Part shown: positions 26,692 to 34,450 of the stretch, one piece after another
Position numbering within the stretch: the stretch's first letter is position 1
How the letters are laid out: every line of letters starts with the position of its first letter
Assembly (NCBI GenBank): GCA_015075405.1
Contig: JABTUK010000001.1
Location: 1,736,001 to 1,800,000 of the forward strand
Direction: 5' to 3'
From: Anaerolineales bacterium
GTDB lineage: Bacteria > Chloroflexota > Anaerolineae > 4572-78 > J111
Length of the DNA stretch: 64,000 bases
The notes under the pieces: generated by a model
The model's database searches: none
What the model saw: only the letters and a program-made list of their open reading frames with translations
Told to the model about the DNA's origin: nothing
Translations under genes and position numbers: made by a program

Positions 26692-29664
26692 CTACCTCTC
26701 AACCGCCTCGATCCGAATCCACTCCACCTCAGCCGCCACTTGGGGCTCGGTCAAACCCAACCCGGTGGTCACGCCGACAGGCCGCAGCGCATCCAGCGCT
26801 TCGAAGGTTTGGCCGGAGGAGGTGCGGATGAAGGCGTGGCTGCACCGAAAACAGCCGCGCAAATCGCCAGCTGCGCCGAGAGCTTGCAGCGCCCGGACAG
26901 CTTCTTCGCTCAGGTTGGCGCTGGCTTCGTCGGCGGCGGCGAGGGCGATGAGGGAGGCGGGAGGCGAAGACGCGAGGAGGCGAGCGAGAGCGGCGGAAGC
27001 TGCGGGGTCGAGATGAGTGTCGAAATTGGCTGTTTGGACGGGGGCGTTGGGCGGGATGATAGCCACGTTGTAGCCGCGTTGATTGGGGGAAACATCGCGC
27101 CCATTGACAAAAATGTGACCGAAATCGCCCACTTCTTCCCCGGCGCTTAAAACGGTTATCTCTGGCGGCCAACCTTCATTTTTGTCTCCGAGTAAGGGCA
27201 TCGCCCCGGCGAAACGCAGCCAGACATCGTTCAGACCGGGTTGAGCGACGCCCGCCGGCAGGTCAAAGGTAAGGTCCTGCCAGTCTGCGCTCATAACCTG
27301 GCTGGGCGACTGCCAGCCATTCAGTTCCAATGAAAGTGATTGAGGTAAATTCACAGCCCGCAACCGCAGGGTAACGCGCTGCGCGTCGCTGGTGAGGGGC
27401 AGCAGCAGCCGGACGGCCTGGCGCTGGGCGGCGATGGGTTGGCCGGGGATCAACAATCCCCAGCCCTCGCCAAAATATAGTGAGGCTAAAGGCGAATTGG
27501 AGTCAATTTGGAGTCTAGACTTCAGTCTGGACTCTTCGGTGGGGATCACGCGATAGATTTTGATGGCAGTCTCATCGTGTATCTTTTCGACCGGCAGCAC
27601 CGTTTCGATGTAGGGAATGACCGCCTGTTCGGTCACGGTGATATTCTGCTGCCCATCGAATTTATCGTACCGATAAGGCCGGACGACGATATAGTTGATA
27701 TTGAAAAAGGCCAGAACTTCGGCGGTGATGGCGCGGTCAACCTCCCATCGTTCCGGGGGTAAAGGGTGGCCTGTTTCCAGGGCCAGCAGGGAGTTAATCA
27801 CCGGCGCAGTGGCAAAATATTGAAATTTAAAAGCGGGATTGCGGCTGGTGTTGCCTTGCAGGAGCCGTTTTTGGTGGGTAGTCTGGTAGAATTGGCCGAA
27901 CATAAATTGGGTGGTCAGCGCCCCGGTGATGCGAAAGCCGTTGCGCCAGGCAAAGGGAATATCCAGCACCGTGAAATCGTCCGGTTCGGCGGCGATGGTT
28001 TGATAGGCTGCTGGAATGCGCATATCGGATTGGGGTAGGGGTATCGAAAGGTGCTCGAAGAGGAAGAGGGAGAAAATTAGCGTGAATAGAGGATAGTAGA
28101 TAGAAGATGGATTTTTGGTTGTTGACCATCGGCGGCTGGCCCACTGGCCGATTTGGGTCAGGGCAAACGCAGCGATGATACTCAAACTCAGAAGCAGCAT
28201 GACGCTGTAGCGGCTGGGGTAGCGGTTGCCTTTGAAAAAGGGGAGCTGCTGGAGCAGGCTGAAAGGGCCGGGCAGACCGGTCACGTAACCATCAACTGTG
28301 ATCACCGGGCCGAGGCAGAGCAAGCCAAAAACAACAGCGGCCATCAACCAGAAGCGTAATTCGGGGCGGCGGTAGCCGGTCAGCAGGGCGAGCAAGAAAA
28401 GCCCCAGCAGCACAAAACCCGGATAGATGTGTTGGCCCAGGGTGAAGTCTTGAATGTTGGTTTGACCAATCAGATTTCCAAAGAGAGGATGGTGAAGGGT
28501 GGGGATGACAAAACCCAGCATGTCGGCGCTAAAATCTTGGGCAAAGCCGCTGCCTTCCACCAGAAAATCACCTTCAGCCTGCATATCAGGCAGCATTTGG
28601 GCCAGTATCGGGCTGAGGCCGAGGATGATGATGAGGAGTAAGATGAGAATAGAAGATAGTTGATAGTAGATAGCAGTCAGGTTACTTTTATTACTCGATT
28701 TGTTCTTAGTTATCGCTTTAAATCGTAAATCGTAAATCGTAAATCGTAAATCGTAAATCCAGTAGAGGGCGATGAAAATAGCCAGGAATGAGGCATAAGT
28801 TAGTTCGGTCCAGGCCTGGAGGGTAAAAAAGAGACCGGCCATGACTGCGTTTTTGAGCCGATGCGGATTGTGGCGCATACGCAACAAATATAAAATGGCC
28901 CAGGGAAGCCAATGACTGCTGGCAATGTTGAATTGACCCAGAGCCACGTAGAAGAGCTTGCTGCTGGCAAAGGCGTAGAAGCCTCCGGCGAGGGCTGCGC
29001 TAAAGAAGAGCAGGGGGGCAGGGGGGCAGGGGGGCAGGGGGGAAATATCTCCCCCGCTCCCCCGCTCCCCTGCTCCCCTGCTCTTTAATGGGCCAACCGT
29101 CGTCAAGACGTGCCGGGCCAGCAAAAATGCGCCGTAGCCCCCGCTGACAAAGGTAAAAAGCAGATGGAGGTTACTGGCGGCAACAACACCAAAATTCAGG
29201 GTCAAGGGGAGGGCCGTGACGGCGTTAAGTACCGTCAGGGTGTAAAAGGCCAGGTTAATGCCAATAGGGTAAAAAAGAAAGTCGCTCTGAAAGGGATTTT
29301 GCCTCAGGTTGAGCAGCGCGTATTTAAGCCACCAAAAGTTCCAGGCAATAGCGGGATCATCGCCGCCGTCGCCGGGTAGGTGGGTGGTCAAATGGGGGAG
29401 GGTGGGCCAGGTTAAGATTGCCGCCAACAAAAAGTAGGCCAGCAGCAAGAGCAGGTGATAACGAAGCCAGGAATTAAATTTGGGTTTTCCAGGCAGGTTA
29501 TTAATGGTCAAAAATCCCAATCCGCCAGAGGTTTCGGGGCGAAATCTAAATTCGAGCCGATTGTACCATTTGCGCGGAGGCACGGCAATTATCAGGCCGG
29601 GGGCTTGTATGGTATAATCGAATTCTAAGCTTAAGGCAGGCTGACCGCCGCGCCAGACCCCCAT
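26692..29664 (-). CDS. YfhO-like polytopic membrane protein with C-terminal ILEI/FAM3-like domain
   Basis: This 990-residue protein has a short soluble N-terminus, then about 12 membrane helices (about 68-545). The first exoplasmic loop contains PGDGGDDPAIAWNFWW, typical of YfhO/GT-C-like membrane proteins. A soluble part follows, and the last about 150 residues (about 836-985) contain VNGRDVSPNQRGYN, FDTHLDP and LSEEAVRALQALGA-type motifs of the ILEI/PANDER (FAM3) domain. ATG 29664 abuts a palindromic element starting at 29667; frames continuing through the element would add residues coded by the repeat and are rejected. Repeats are translated near 28720-28760 and 29010-29083. A glycan-related role is inferred. 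Confidence 0.75.
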   Translation of the reverse strand: MGVWRGGQPALSLEFDYTIQAPGLIIAVPPRKWYNRLEFRFRPETSGGLGFLTINNLPGKPKFNSWLRYHLLLLLAYFLLAAILTWPTLPHLTTHLPGDGGDDPAIAWNFWWLKYALLNLRQNPFQSDFLFYPIGINLAFYTLTVLNAVTALPLTLNFGVVAASNLHLLFTFVSGGYGAFLLARHVLTTVGPLKSRGAGERGSGGDISPLPPCPPAPLLFFSAALAGGFYAFASSKLFYVALGQFNIASSHWLPWAILYLLRMRHNPHRLKNAVMAGLFFTLQAWTELTYASFLAIFIALYWIYDLRFTIYDLRFKAITKNKSSNKSNLTAIYYQLSSILILLLIIILGLSPILAQMLPDMQAEGDFLVEGSGFAQDFSADMLGFVIPTLHHPLFGNLIGQTNIQDFTLGQHIYPGFVLLGLFLLALLTGYRRPELRFWLMAAVVFGLLCLGPVITVDGYVTGLPGPFSLLQQLPFFKGNRYPSRYSVMLLLSLSIIAAFALTQIGQWASRRWSTTKNPSSIYYPLFTLIFSLFLFEHLSIPLPQSDMRIPAAYQTIAAEPDDFTVLDIPFAWRNGFRITGALTTQFMFGQFYQTTHQKRLLQGNTSRNPAFKFQYFATAPVINSLLALETGHPLPPERWEVDRAITAEVLAFFNINYIVVRPYRYDKFDGQQNITVTEQAVIPYIETVLPVEKIHDETAIKIYRVIPTEESRLKSRLQIDSNSPLASLYFGEGWGLLIPGQPIAAQRQAVRLLLPLTSDAQRVTLRLRAVNLPQSLSLELNGWQSPSQVMSADWQDLTFDLPAGVAQPGLNDVWLRFAGAMPLLGDKNEGWPPEITVLSAGEEVGDFGHIFVNGRDVSPNQRGYNVAIIPPNAPVQTANFDTHLDPAASAALARLLASSPPASLIALAAADEASANLSEEAVRALQALGAAGDLRGCFRCSHAFIRTSSGQTFEALDALRPVGVTTGLGLTEPQVAAEVEWIRIEAVER
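28720..28760. repeat. In-gene tandem repeat AAATCGT
   Basis: Five AAATCGT units encode IYDLRF-T repeats in a loop between membrane helices of the YfhO-like protein. Confidence 0.9.
29010..29083. repeat. In-gene inverted pair of tandem repeats GCAGGGGG / GCTCCCCC
   Basis: 8-bp GCAGGGGG units (29010-29042) face GCTCCCC(C/T) units (29051-29083) across a short spacer, a potential long hairpin inside the coding region. Confidence 0.85.
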
Positions 29665-29666
29665 TA

Positions 29667-29757
29667 AGAGCCTATCCGAAAAACGGTAGGCTGGCATCCC
29701 TATGCCAGCTGGTGACGCATAGGGATGCGTCACCTACGGGGTTATTCGGATAGCCTC
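29667..29757. repeat. Palindromic element family P2
   Basis: Terminal arms AGAGCCTATCCGAA (29667-29680) and TTCGGATAG-CCTCT (ending 29757) enclose GGCATCCCTATGCC and GACGCATAGGGATGCGTC. The copy at 41054-41145 is nearly identical. It separates the divergently transcribed genes starting at 29664 and 29790. Confidence 0.9.
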
Positions 29758-29789
29758 TAAATCAGCTAAACTTGAAAGGAGACCGTACC

Positions 29790-30167
29790 GTGTTAATTGT
29801 CGAAGAACAAAAAAAGATAGCTTCTCTCATCAATGCCATTATTGATATTCCCCTGGTGTCGGAGGAAATGGAACAGGTCATTTTCGAACACGCCGTTGCT
29901 ATCATTGACGCGGCGCTCGACGACATCCTGCCCGAAGTGTTTGCCGGTCTTTTGCGCGATAACGGCAAGGGGATTGACAAAGACCACGCCCGCGATTTTT
30001 CTCAACGGCTGGCCGAGGCGGTCAACAAAAGAGTCAACTTACCTTATCTTAATGAAGAACAGGAAGGCCGGCTGATTCAAACCGTGATTGACCCGATTGT
30101 GAAAGCCATGATCGAGGGCCGGCGACTCGATGATGTGCTGCCGCTTTATGCCCTGCCGGCCTCTTGA
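29790..30167 (+). CDS. Small uncharacterised helical protein
   Basis: This 125-residue protein is not recognised. It is predicted to be entirely helical, acidic and cytoplasmic, with no cysteine pairs or membrane segment. GTG 29790 is preferred because AAAGGAGA (29775-29782) lies just upstream, whereas the in-frame TTG at 29772 contains the ribosome-binding site itself. It is preceded by a P2 palindrome and followed by a P1 palindrome, so it stands alone. The good ribosome-binding site and the acidic helical composition support a real gene. Confidence 0.6.
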   Translation: MLIVEEQKKIASLINAIIDIPLVSEEMEQVIFEHAVAIIDAALDDILPEVFAGLLRDNGKGIDKDHARDFSQRLAEAVNKRVNLPYLNEEQEGRLIQTVIDPIVKAMIEGRRLDDVLPLYALPAS

Positions 30168-30180
30168 GGTCGAATTTAGA

Positions 30181-30281
30181 CTCAGTAGATCCAAATTTGA
30201 GGAGCCAGCACGCCCACGTGCGGCGGTGTTCGGCACGTGGGCGTGCCCGCTTCGCGTCCTCGGAAAATTGGATCTACTGAG
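30181..30281. repeat. Palindromic element family P1, copy B
   Basis: CTCAGTAGATCCAAATTT (30181-30198) faces AAAATTGGATCTACTGAG (30264-30281). The core holds GCACGCCCACGTGC and GGCACGTGGGCGTGCC. It lies between convergent genes and is followed by the osmC terminator. Confidence 0.9.
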
Positions 30282-30295
30282 ACTATTCTGCTGGC

Positions 30296-30326
30296 AACAA
30301 AAAGGCGCTTTCGAGGAGAAAGCGCC
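30296..30326 (-). terminator. Rho-independent terminator of osmC
   Basis: GGCGCTTTC (30304-30312) and GAAAGCGCC (30318-30326) form a perfect 9-bp stem. On the minus strand it is followed by TTTTTGTTG. Confidence 0.85.
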
Positions 30327-30350
30327 TATAAAACTACAACTCTTCGCTCA

Positions 30351-30779
30351 CTAGCCAATCAATTTGGCGTTCAGCACAATTTCGGTGGCCGCCAATGCTT
30401 TGGAAACCGGGCAACCTTTTTTTGATGCCTCTGCGTGTTCCATAAAGCTGGCTTCATCCAACCCCGGCACCTCGGCTTCGGTATTGAGTTCAATTTTGGT
30501 GATGGTCGGCGCATTATCTACCCGACCCAGATGTACTTTGGCCGTGGTGTGGACTCGTTTGACTGTATGGCCGGCCCCGCTCAACACCGCGCTAAGATAC
30601 ATGGAGAAACAGCCGGCATGGGCCGCGCCAATCAACTCTTCCGGGTTCGTGCCCGGCTCTTCTTCAAACCGCGTTTTGAACGTGTACGCCCCCTCAAATG
30701 CGCCGCTGCCCACCCTAAAGGCGCCGCGGCCCTCTTGCAAGTTGCCTTCCCAAACAGCTTCAGCACTTCGGACTGCCAT
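30351..30779 (-). CDS. osmC: OsmC family peroxiredoxin
   Basis: The 142-residue enzyme reduces organic hydroperoxides in the cytoplasm. The two catalytic cysteines are present: Cys57 in AAHAGCFSM and Cys122 in KKGCPVSKAL. Length and the 'NPEELIGAAHAGC' pattern match the OsmC subfamily, not Ohr. ATG 30779 has GGAGGGTC just upstream. It is a single-gene unit with its own terminator and is convergent to the small gene at 29790. No regulator is adjacent. Confidence 0.95.
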   Translation of the reverse strand: MAVRSAEAVWEGNLQEGRGAFRVGSGAFEGAYTFKTRFEEEPGTNPEELIGAAHAGCFSMYLSAVLSGAGHTVKRVHTTAKVHLGRVDNAPTITKIELNTEAEVPGLDEASFMEHAEASKKGCPVSKALAATEIVLNAKLIG

Positions 30780-30919
30780 ATTGACCCTCCATAAATTTTG
30801 TTGAGAATCCTCCTGGGTATGAGAACTCCCGTTTCAATTTTGAGGCTGTTATTATATCGCTCCTGGCGGGCCGGTCAAGTGAGCTAATGTTAAGTTTCGC
30901 TTATTCCAGCAAGCAGACA

Positions 30920-30948
30920 TTTAAACTCTATCAATTATAGGATATAAT
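30920..30948 (+). promoter_or_regulatory. Putative promoter of the receiver-Roadblock pair
   Basis: TTTAAA/TTAAAC near 30920-30926 and a perfect TATAAT at 30943-30948 are about 16-17 bases apart, 50 bases before the start codon. The -35 box is weak. Confidence 0.45.
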
Positions 30949-30997
30949 CAAAGGAACACCAGAAGCCGGGGCGTCGAGGGAGAGCCAGGAGCATTTT

Positions 30998-31882
30998 ATG
31001 AGCAAAAAACACGTCCTCATTGTAGATGATGCCAAAGATATCCTTTTCCTGATTATGCACAGCGTAAAAAGGTTGGGGCCAGAGTATGAAGTGACCACGG
31101 CCAGCGATGCGGCTGCCGCCCTGGAATTGATTCAAAAACAGAAGTTTGATTTGATTATCACCGATTATATGATGCCCGGCATGACCGGCGTAGACCTGGC
31201 TCAGGCGGTTCGCAAAGTTTCGCCTGATACCCAGGTGGTTTTGATGACCGCCCATGATACGCGGGGTATGCGCAATACGGTCGAAACGTTGCAGCTTGGG
31301 GGTTACGTGGGCAAGCCTTTTACTGTGCCCGAAATTCTGGCAGTGGTGCAGCGGGCTATTGCTCATACCAGCCATGCGGCGGAGACGGCTCATCCGTCCG
31401 CGCCGGCGTTAAGCCTGGATAAAGCCGTCCAGGATCGTCTGGAGGCGTTGCGCAGCAAAACCGGCGCTCATTTTGTGTTGCTGGTCAGCGCCAGCGGACA
31501 TCCCGTCCGGGTGGTGGGGGAAACCAATCGAGCCAAAACTTCGCGTCTGGCTGCTTTTGTGGCGGCTAATTTTCTGGCCGTCACAGAATTGGCCAGTCTG
31601 CTGGGCGATAATGAGTCAGTTTTTAAATCCAGCTATCATGAGGGGAACAAATATAATATTTATGCCTACGACATCAATGGCGAATTTTTGCTGGCCGTGG
31701 TTTTTGGCACGCAGGGTAAACCGGGTACGATCTGGTTTTACACCAAACAAGCCGGGGTAGAATTGGCCGAGTTGTTAGCCACCATCTCCCCTAAAACCTC
31801 GGCCAAAGATGCCGAAGACCCCACCCTGGCCAGCGATTTTGCCGACATGTTTGGTTCTCAGAAAGATAGTGACGCTGCATGA
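30998..31882 (+). CDS. Receiver-Roadblock/LC7 fusion protein, copy 1
   Basis: The 294-residue protein has a complete response-regulator receiver (about 1-125): the acidic pair in IVDDAKD, phosphoacceptor Asp in IITDYMMPG (about 53), Thr in LMTAHD and Lys in GYVGKPF. A Roadblock/LC7 domain follows (about 150-265, FVLLVSASGHPVRVVGE...YHEGNKYNIYAYD). Roadblock domains bind and regulate small GTPases such as MglA, so phosphorylation might control a GTPase partner. ATG 30998 follows CCAGGAGC. The next gene overlaps its stop by ATGA and has the same architecture. No kinase or GTPase gene is nearby. Confidence 0.85.
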   Translation: MSKKHVLIVDDAKDILFLIMHSVKRLGPEYEVTTASDAAAALELIQKQKFDLIITDYMMPGMTGVDLAQAVRKVSPDTQVVLMTAHDTRGMRNTVETLQLGGYVGKPFTVPEILAVVQRAIAHTSHAAETAHPSAPALSLDKAVQDRLEALRSKTGAHFVLLVSASGHPVRVVGETNRAKTSRLAAFVAANFLAVTELASLLGDNESVFKSSYHEGNKYNIYAYDINGEFLLAVVFGTQGKPGTIWFYTKQAGVELAELLATISPKTSAKDAEDPTLASDFADMFGSQKDSDAA

Positions 31883-32703
31883 GCAAAAAACGGGTTCTGA
31901 TTGTTGACAATGATAAGGATATCAGCCTCATGCTGCAACACAGTCTAAAGATGTTGGGGCCAGAGTATGAGATTGTAACAGTGGCGGATGCGGTCACAGC
32001 AATCAGTTTGATTGAGAAAGAGACATTTGCCGTAGTTATTACTGATTATATGATGCCGGTCATGACCGGAGTAGACCTGGCGATGGCGGTGCGGCGGATT
32101 GCCCCGGAAACCCAGGTGGTACTGATGACCGCTTATGGCACCAACAACCTGCGTGATACAAGTAAATTTCTGGGGCTTGACGGCTATTTGGATAAGCCCT
32201 TTCCGTTGGAGCGAGTCCAGGAAGTGGTCAAGCGGGCGGCAGCCCAAACCCGCAGTGAAGAAAAACCCTTGCCCCAGGAAAAATCACGCCTGTCACAAGC
32301 AGTTTACGAGCAACTGCGGACGCTGCAAAACAGCGCCGGGGTGCGCTGTGTGCTGCTCATCACCGCCGATGGCCGCCCGGTGCAGGTGGTCGGCCAGACG
32401 GCCGGTTTTGAGGTGGCCGGAGTCAGCGCCCTGGTCGCTGCCAATTTTTTAGCCGCCGCCGAATTGGCTAAGTTACTGGGCAATCAGGCCATTTTTAAAT
32501 CAAGCTACCACGAGGGCGAAAACTACAATATTTATGCCCACGATATTAATAAAAAGCTGCTCTTGGTGCTGGTTTTTGATGCCAAGCAAAAACCCGGCTC
32601 CGTTTGGTTTTATACCAAGCAGGCAGCCGGCGCCCTGGCTCAACTATTGAGTCAGGCTGTCCCTTCTGGTACTGGCACAGCCGGTCAAAATAGGCTCGGT
32701 TAA
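31879..32703 (+). CDS. Receiver-Roadblock/LC7 fusion protein, copy 2
   Basis: The 274-residue paralogue of the preceding gene has the same order of domains: receiver (about 1-125; phosphoacceptor in VITDYMMPV, Lys in GYLDKPF) and Roadblock (about 148-262). It begins in the ATGA overlap, so the pair is translationally coupled. The second acidic residue of the first motif is shifted (VDNDKD instead of VDDAKD), and the Roadblock half is more alike between copies than the linker. It is a tandem duplication with divergence, perhaps forming a heterodimer. The gene ends six bases before the convergent Cas4-like segment. Confidence 0.85.
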   Translation: MSKKRVLIVDNDKDISLMLQHSLKMLGPEYEIVTVADAVTAISLIEKETFAVVITDYMMPVMTGVDLAMAVRRIAPETQVVLMTAYGTNNLRDTSKFLGLDGYLDKPFPLERVQEVVKRAAAQTRSEEKPLPQEKSRLSQAVYEQLRTLQNSAGVRCVLLITADGRPVQVVGQTAGFEVAGVSALVAANFLAAAELAKLLGNQAIFKSSYHEGENYNIYAHDINKKLLLVLVFDAKQKPGSVWFYTKQAAGALAQLLSQAVPSGTGTAGQNRLG

Positions 32704-32709
32704 GCCAGA

Positions 32710-33234
32710 TTATCTCCCCAAAGCTTCCTCACACCTGTCATAAAAACCACAAGCGGCGCATTTTCCGGGCTGCTGGTGACTGCGCGCCACCGATTTAGCC
32801 AGCCGGGCCTGCCGCAGGTGCGCCATCGTTTCGAGCAGTTCACGGCGCAGTTCGGGGGAAAAGTCAACCTCGTAGAGGGCATTGGCATATTTGAGCAGAC
32901 CGTGCGGGGGGGACTGGCCGGTGGTCTCTTCGATGAGCAAACAGTAGGCGGCCAGTTGCAGCAGATGGCCTAAATAAGGAATTTTGGGCGCTGCCGAAGA
33001 TTTTACCTCAACCGGAACTACCCCGGCTGCGGTTTCAACCAGATAATCCGGCTTGCCAATCAACTGGTAGGTTTTGGAATAAAACGGCTGTTGGACGGGA
33101 CGCCAGTCGGCGCTGTCGGCATAAATCAGCCGGCCTGCCGGCAGGCCGCTTTCCTGGCGCAGCCGGGTTGAGCGGGCCAGCGCCAGCCCTCCAAAAATAA
33201 GTAACAACAGTGACAGCGCCAATAACCAGAACAT
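32710..33234 (-). CDS. Cas4-like membrane nuclease, C-terminal part of a split gene
   Basis: The 174-residue product starts with one membrane helix (about 2-20) and continues with a PD-(D/E)xK nuclease core: GKPDYLVE followed by VPVEVKSS, then YLGHLLQLAAYCLL. It ends with the three C-terminal iron-sulfur cysteines of Cas4 (CAACGFYDRC). The fourth cysteine, in an FCQRAWW motif, is in the neighbouring ORF at 33309-33590. The two halves together restore a full Cas4-type protein. ATG 33234 is immediately downstream of an inverted heptamer-like repeat and has no good ribosome-binding site. It may be translated separately, or the whole may be a broken gene. Confidence 0.65.
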   Translation of the reverse strand: MFWLLALSLLLLIFGGLALARSTRLRQESGLPAGRLIYADSADWRPVQQPFYSKTYQLIGKPDYLVETAAGVVPVEVKSSAAPKIPYLGHLLQLAAYCLLIEETTGQSPPHGLLKYANALYEVDFSPELRRELLETMAHLRQARLAKSVARSHQQPGKCAACGFYDRCEEALGR

Positions 33235-33305
33235 AAGAAAGGAACTAAGGGAACTGATGGAGCTAAAGGGTCTCAAGATCCCTCAGTTCCTTCAGTTCCT
33301 TTTGG
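33235..33305. repeat. Inverted pair of AAGGAACTGA repeats splitting the Cas4-like gene
   Basis: AAGAAAGGAACTAAGGGAAC (from 33235) faces CAGTTCCTTCAGTTCCTT (33284-33301) around a short inner hairpin near AGGGTCTCAAGATCCCT. It lies exactly between the two Cas4-like segments, in the loop between their membrane helices. Confidence 0.85.
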
Positions 33306-33308
33306 TGC

Positions 33309-33590
33309 TTACTGTAGAAAATATAAAAGCAGAGTCATACCCAAGAGTAATCCTCCCCCGGCCAATAAAAAAAAGCTGGCCTGACGCCAGCGGAGCGCAG
33401 AATGAACTTGCCGGGTATGGAGACGATGGATTTGCGTGCCGTGCTTAAGCACGGCTTGATTGTTTGGGGGGATTTGTTTGATGGTGTTCAACCACCAGGC
33501 TCGCTGGCAAAAGCTAAATTGGGCTAACTCGCTGGCCCGGATGAGGGGCAGGGCATCGTCCGGCTCAAGGAGCGGGTAGCTGGTAGGCAT
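33309..33590 (-). CDS. Cas4-like membrane nuclease, N-terminal part of a split gene
   Basis: The 93-residue product has the Cas4 N-terminal motif IRASELAQFSFCQRAWW (about residues 17-33, providing the first iron-sulfur cysteine). A helix with GTQIHRLH follows, and then one C-terminal membrane helix (about 70-92). On its own it would be too short for a nuclease. ATG 33590 is one base behind the TGA of the translin gene, so it is co-translated with it. The stop codon lies 74 bases before the ATG of the C-terminal part, in a different frame. The ancestral protein was probably a Cas4-like nuclease with a two-helix membrane hairpin inserted. Confidence 0.65.
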   Translation of the reverse strand: MPTSYPLLEPDDALPLIRASELAQFSFCQRAWWLNTIKQIPPNNQAVLKHGTQIHRLHTRQVHSALRWRQASFFLLAGGGLLLGMTLLLYFLQ

Positions 33591-33591
33591 A

Positions 33592-34281
33592 TCAATTATC
33601 CTGCTCGTTGGTCCACTCACCCTCCGGCTGAAGCGAACTCTTACTGTCACCGATTCCAACCCGCTGTTCAAACTGCTGCAGCGCGGCCCGCATCGCCTCC
33701 TGGCGCACAGCGGTGGTCACATCGCCGCGGGTCCGCTCGAGCACACCGCGCACCATATCGGTATTGCGGCGCAGACCGCCGGTGATGGCGTCTGAAAAAT
33801 CAACCGTTACCAGTACGCTGTAAATCTCATCCATGTGCCCCAAAATTCGTTCAGCCAGCGAGACGTTGCCCCGGCGCAGGGCGTCGAGAGCAAAACGGCG
33901 CAGTTCGCCGGCCGCCTCGGCCAAGCCGTTGAGATAAGCGGCATACTCAATTTTAAGCGCCTCCGGGGTAGGCAGCGGCTCTTCCAGAATAATGGCGCGG
34001 GTAATATGTGCTTCGGCCAGTTCTTTCAAGGCGTCTTGAGTATAACCGGCGTAATAAACGTCGGGGTAGCTTTGCGCATCGGTTACCATCGTTGCGGCAA
34101 CGTCGCGGGCTGTTTGCAGCAGCGTCTGGGCTTCGGGGTCGTCGCCGCGCTGAGTGGCCCGAATCGAGTTGGCGCAGTGCCGAATCAGTTCGCGGGAACG
34201 GGTCAGGGTATCATTGCGGATGGCGCTTTTGGCCTCAAAAGTTTGATTGATGCGGTCAATAATCGTTTGTAATTGTTGCAA
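33592..34281 (-). CDS. Translin family protein
   Basis: The 229-residue helical protein matches translin: an N-terminal helix with SRELIRHCANSIRATQRGD, then EPLPTPEALKIEYAAYLNGLAEA split by the family's dimer contacts. Near the C-terminal third it has SDAITGGLRRNTDMVRGVLE. Translin binds single-stranded RNA or DNA as an octamer, and in archaea and eukaryotes the translin/TRAX complex degrades RNA. Acidic catalytic residues typical of TRAX cannot be assigned with certainty here. It is the first gene of a unit with the two Cas4-like segments (one-base gap), so a nucleic-acid processing role is likely. Bacterial translins are rare. Confidence 0.75.
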   Translation of the reverse strand: MQQLQTIIDRINQTFEAKSAIRNDTLTRSRELIRHCANSIRATQRGDDPEAQTLLQTARDVAATMVTDAQSYPDVYYAGYTQDALKELAEAHITRAIILEEPLPTPEALKIEYAAYLNGLAEAAGELRRFALDALRRGNVSLAERILGHMDEIYSVLVTVDFSDAITGGLRRNTDMVRGVLERTRGDVTTAVRQEAMRAALQQFEQRVGIGDSKSSLQPEGEWTNEQDN

Positions 34282-34373
34282 GGGGGGTCTCCTCGTAAAT
34301 ACGACCGCCGACCGCTGACTGCCGACCGCCGCCAGATTTTTAGGGGTAGTACCATAGGATACTATACTTTTGG

Positions 34374-34419
34374 CAAATCAAAAAGCCGCCCTGCCCCAAA
34401 ATGGGTTGAAGGACGGCTT
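34374..34419 (-). terminator. Rho-independent terminator of ssb
   Basis: On the minus strand AAGCCGTCC (34419-34411) pairs with GGGCGGCTT (34391-34383; one G-T pair). An inner CCCA/TGGG stem is visible, and TTTTTGAT follows. It lies between ssb and the translin gene. Confidence 0.8.
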
Positions 34420-34450
34420 CATGGTGCTACAGGGTTATTTTATTGTCAAA

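Noticed and set aside
32710..33590. Part of a CRISPR-Cas locus because of the Cas4-like motifs
   Set aside because: No other cas gene or array is nearby, both parts carry membrane helices, and the partner gene is translin.
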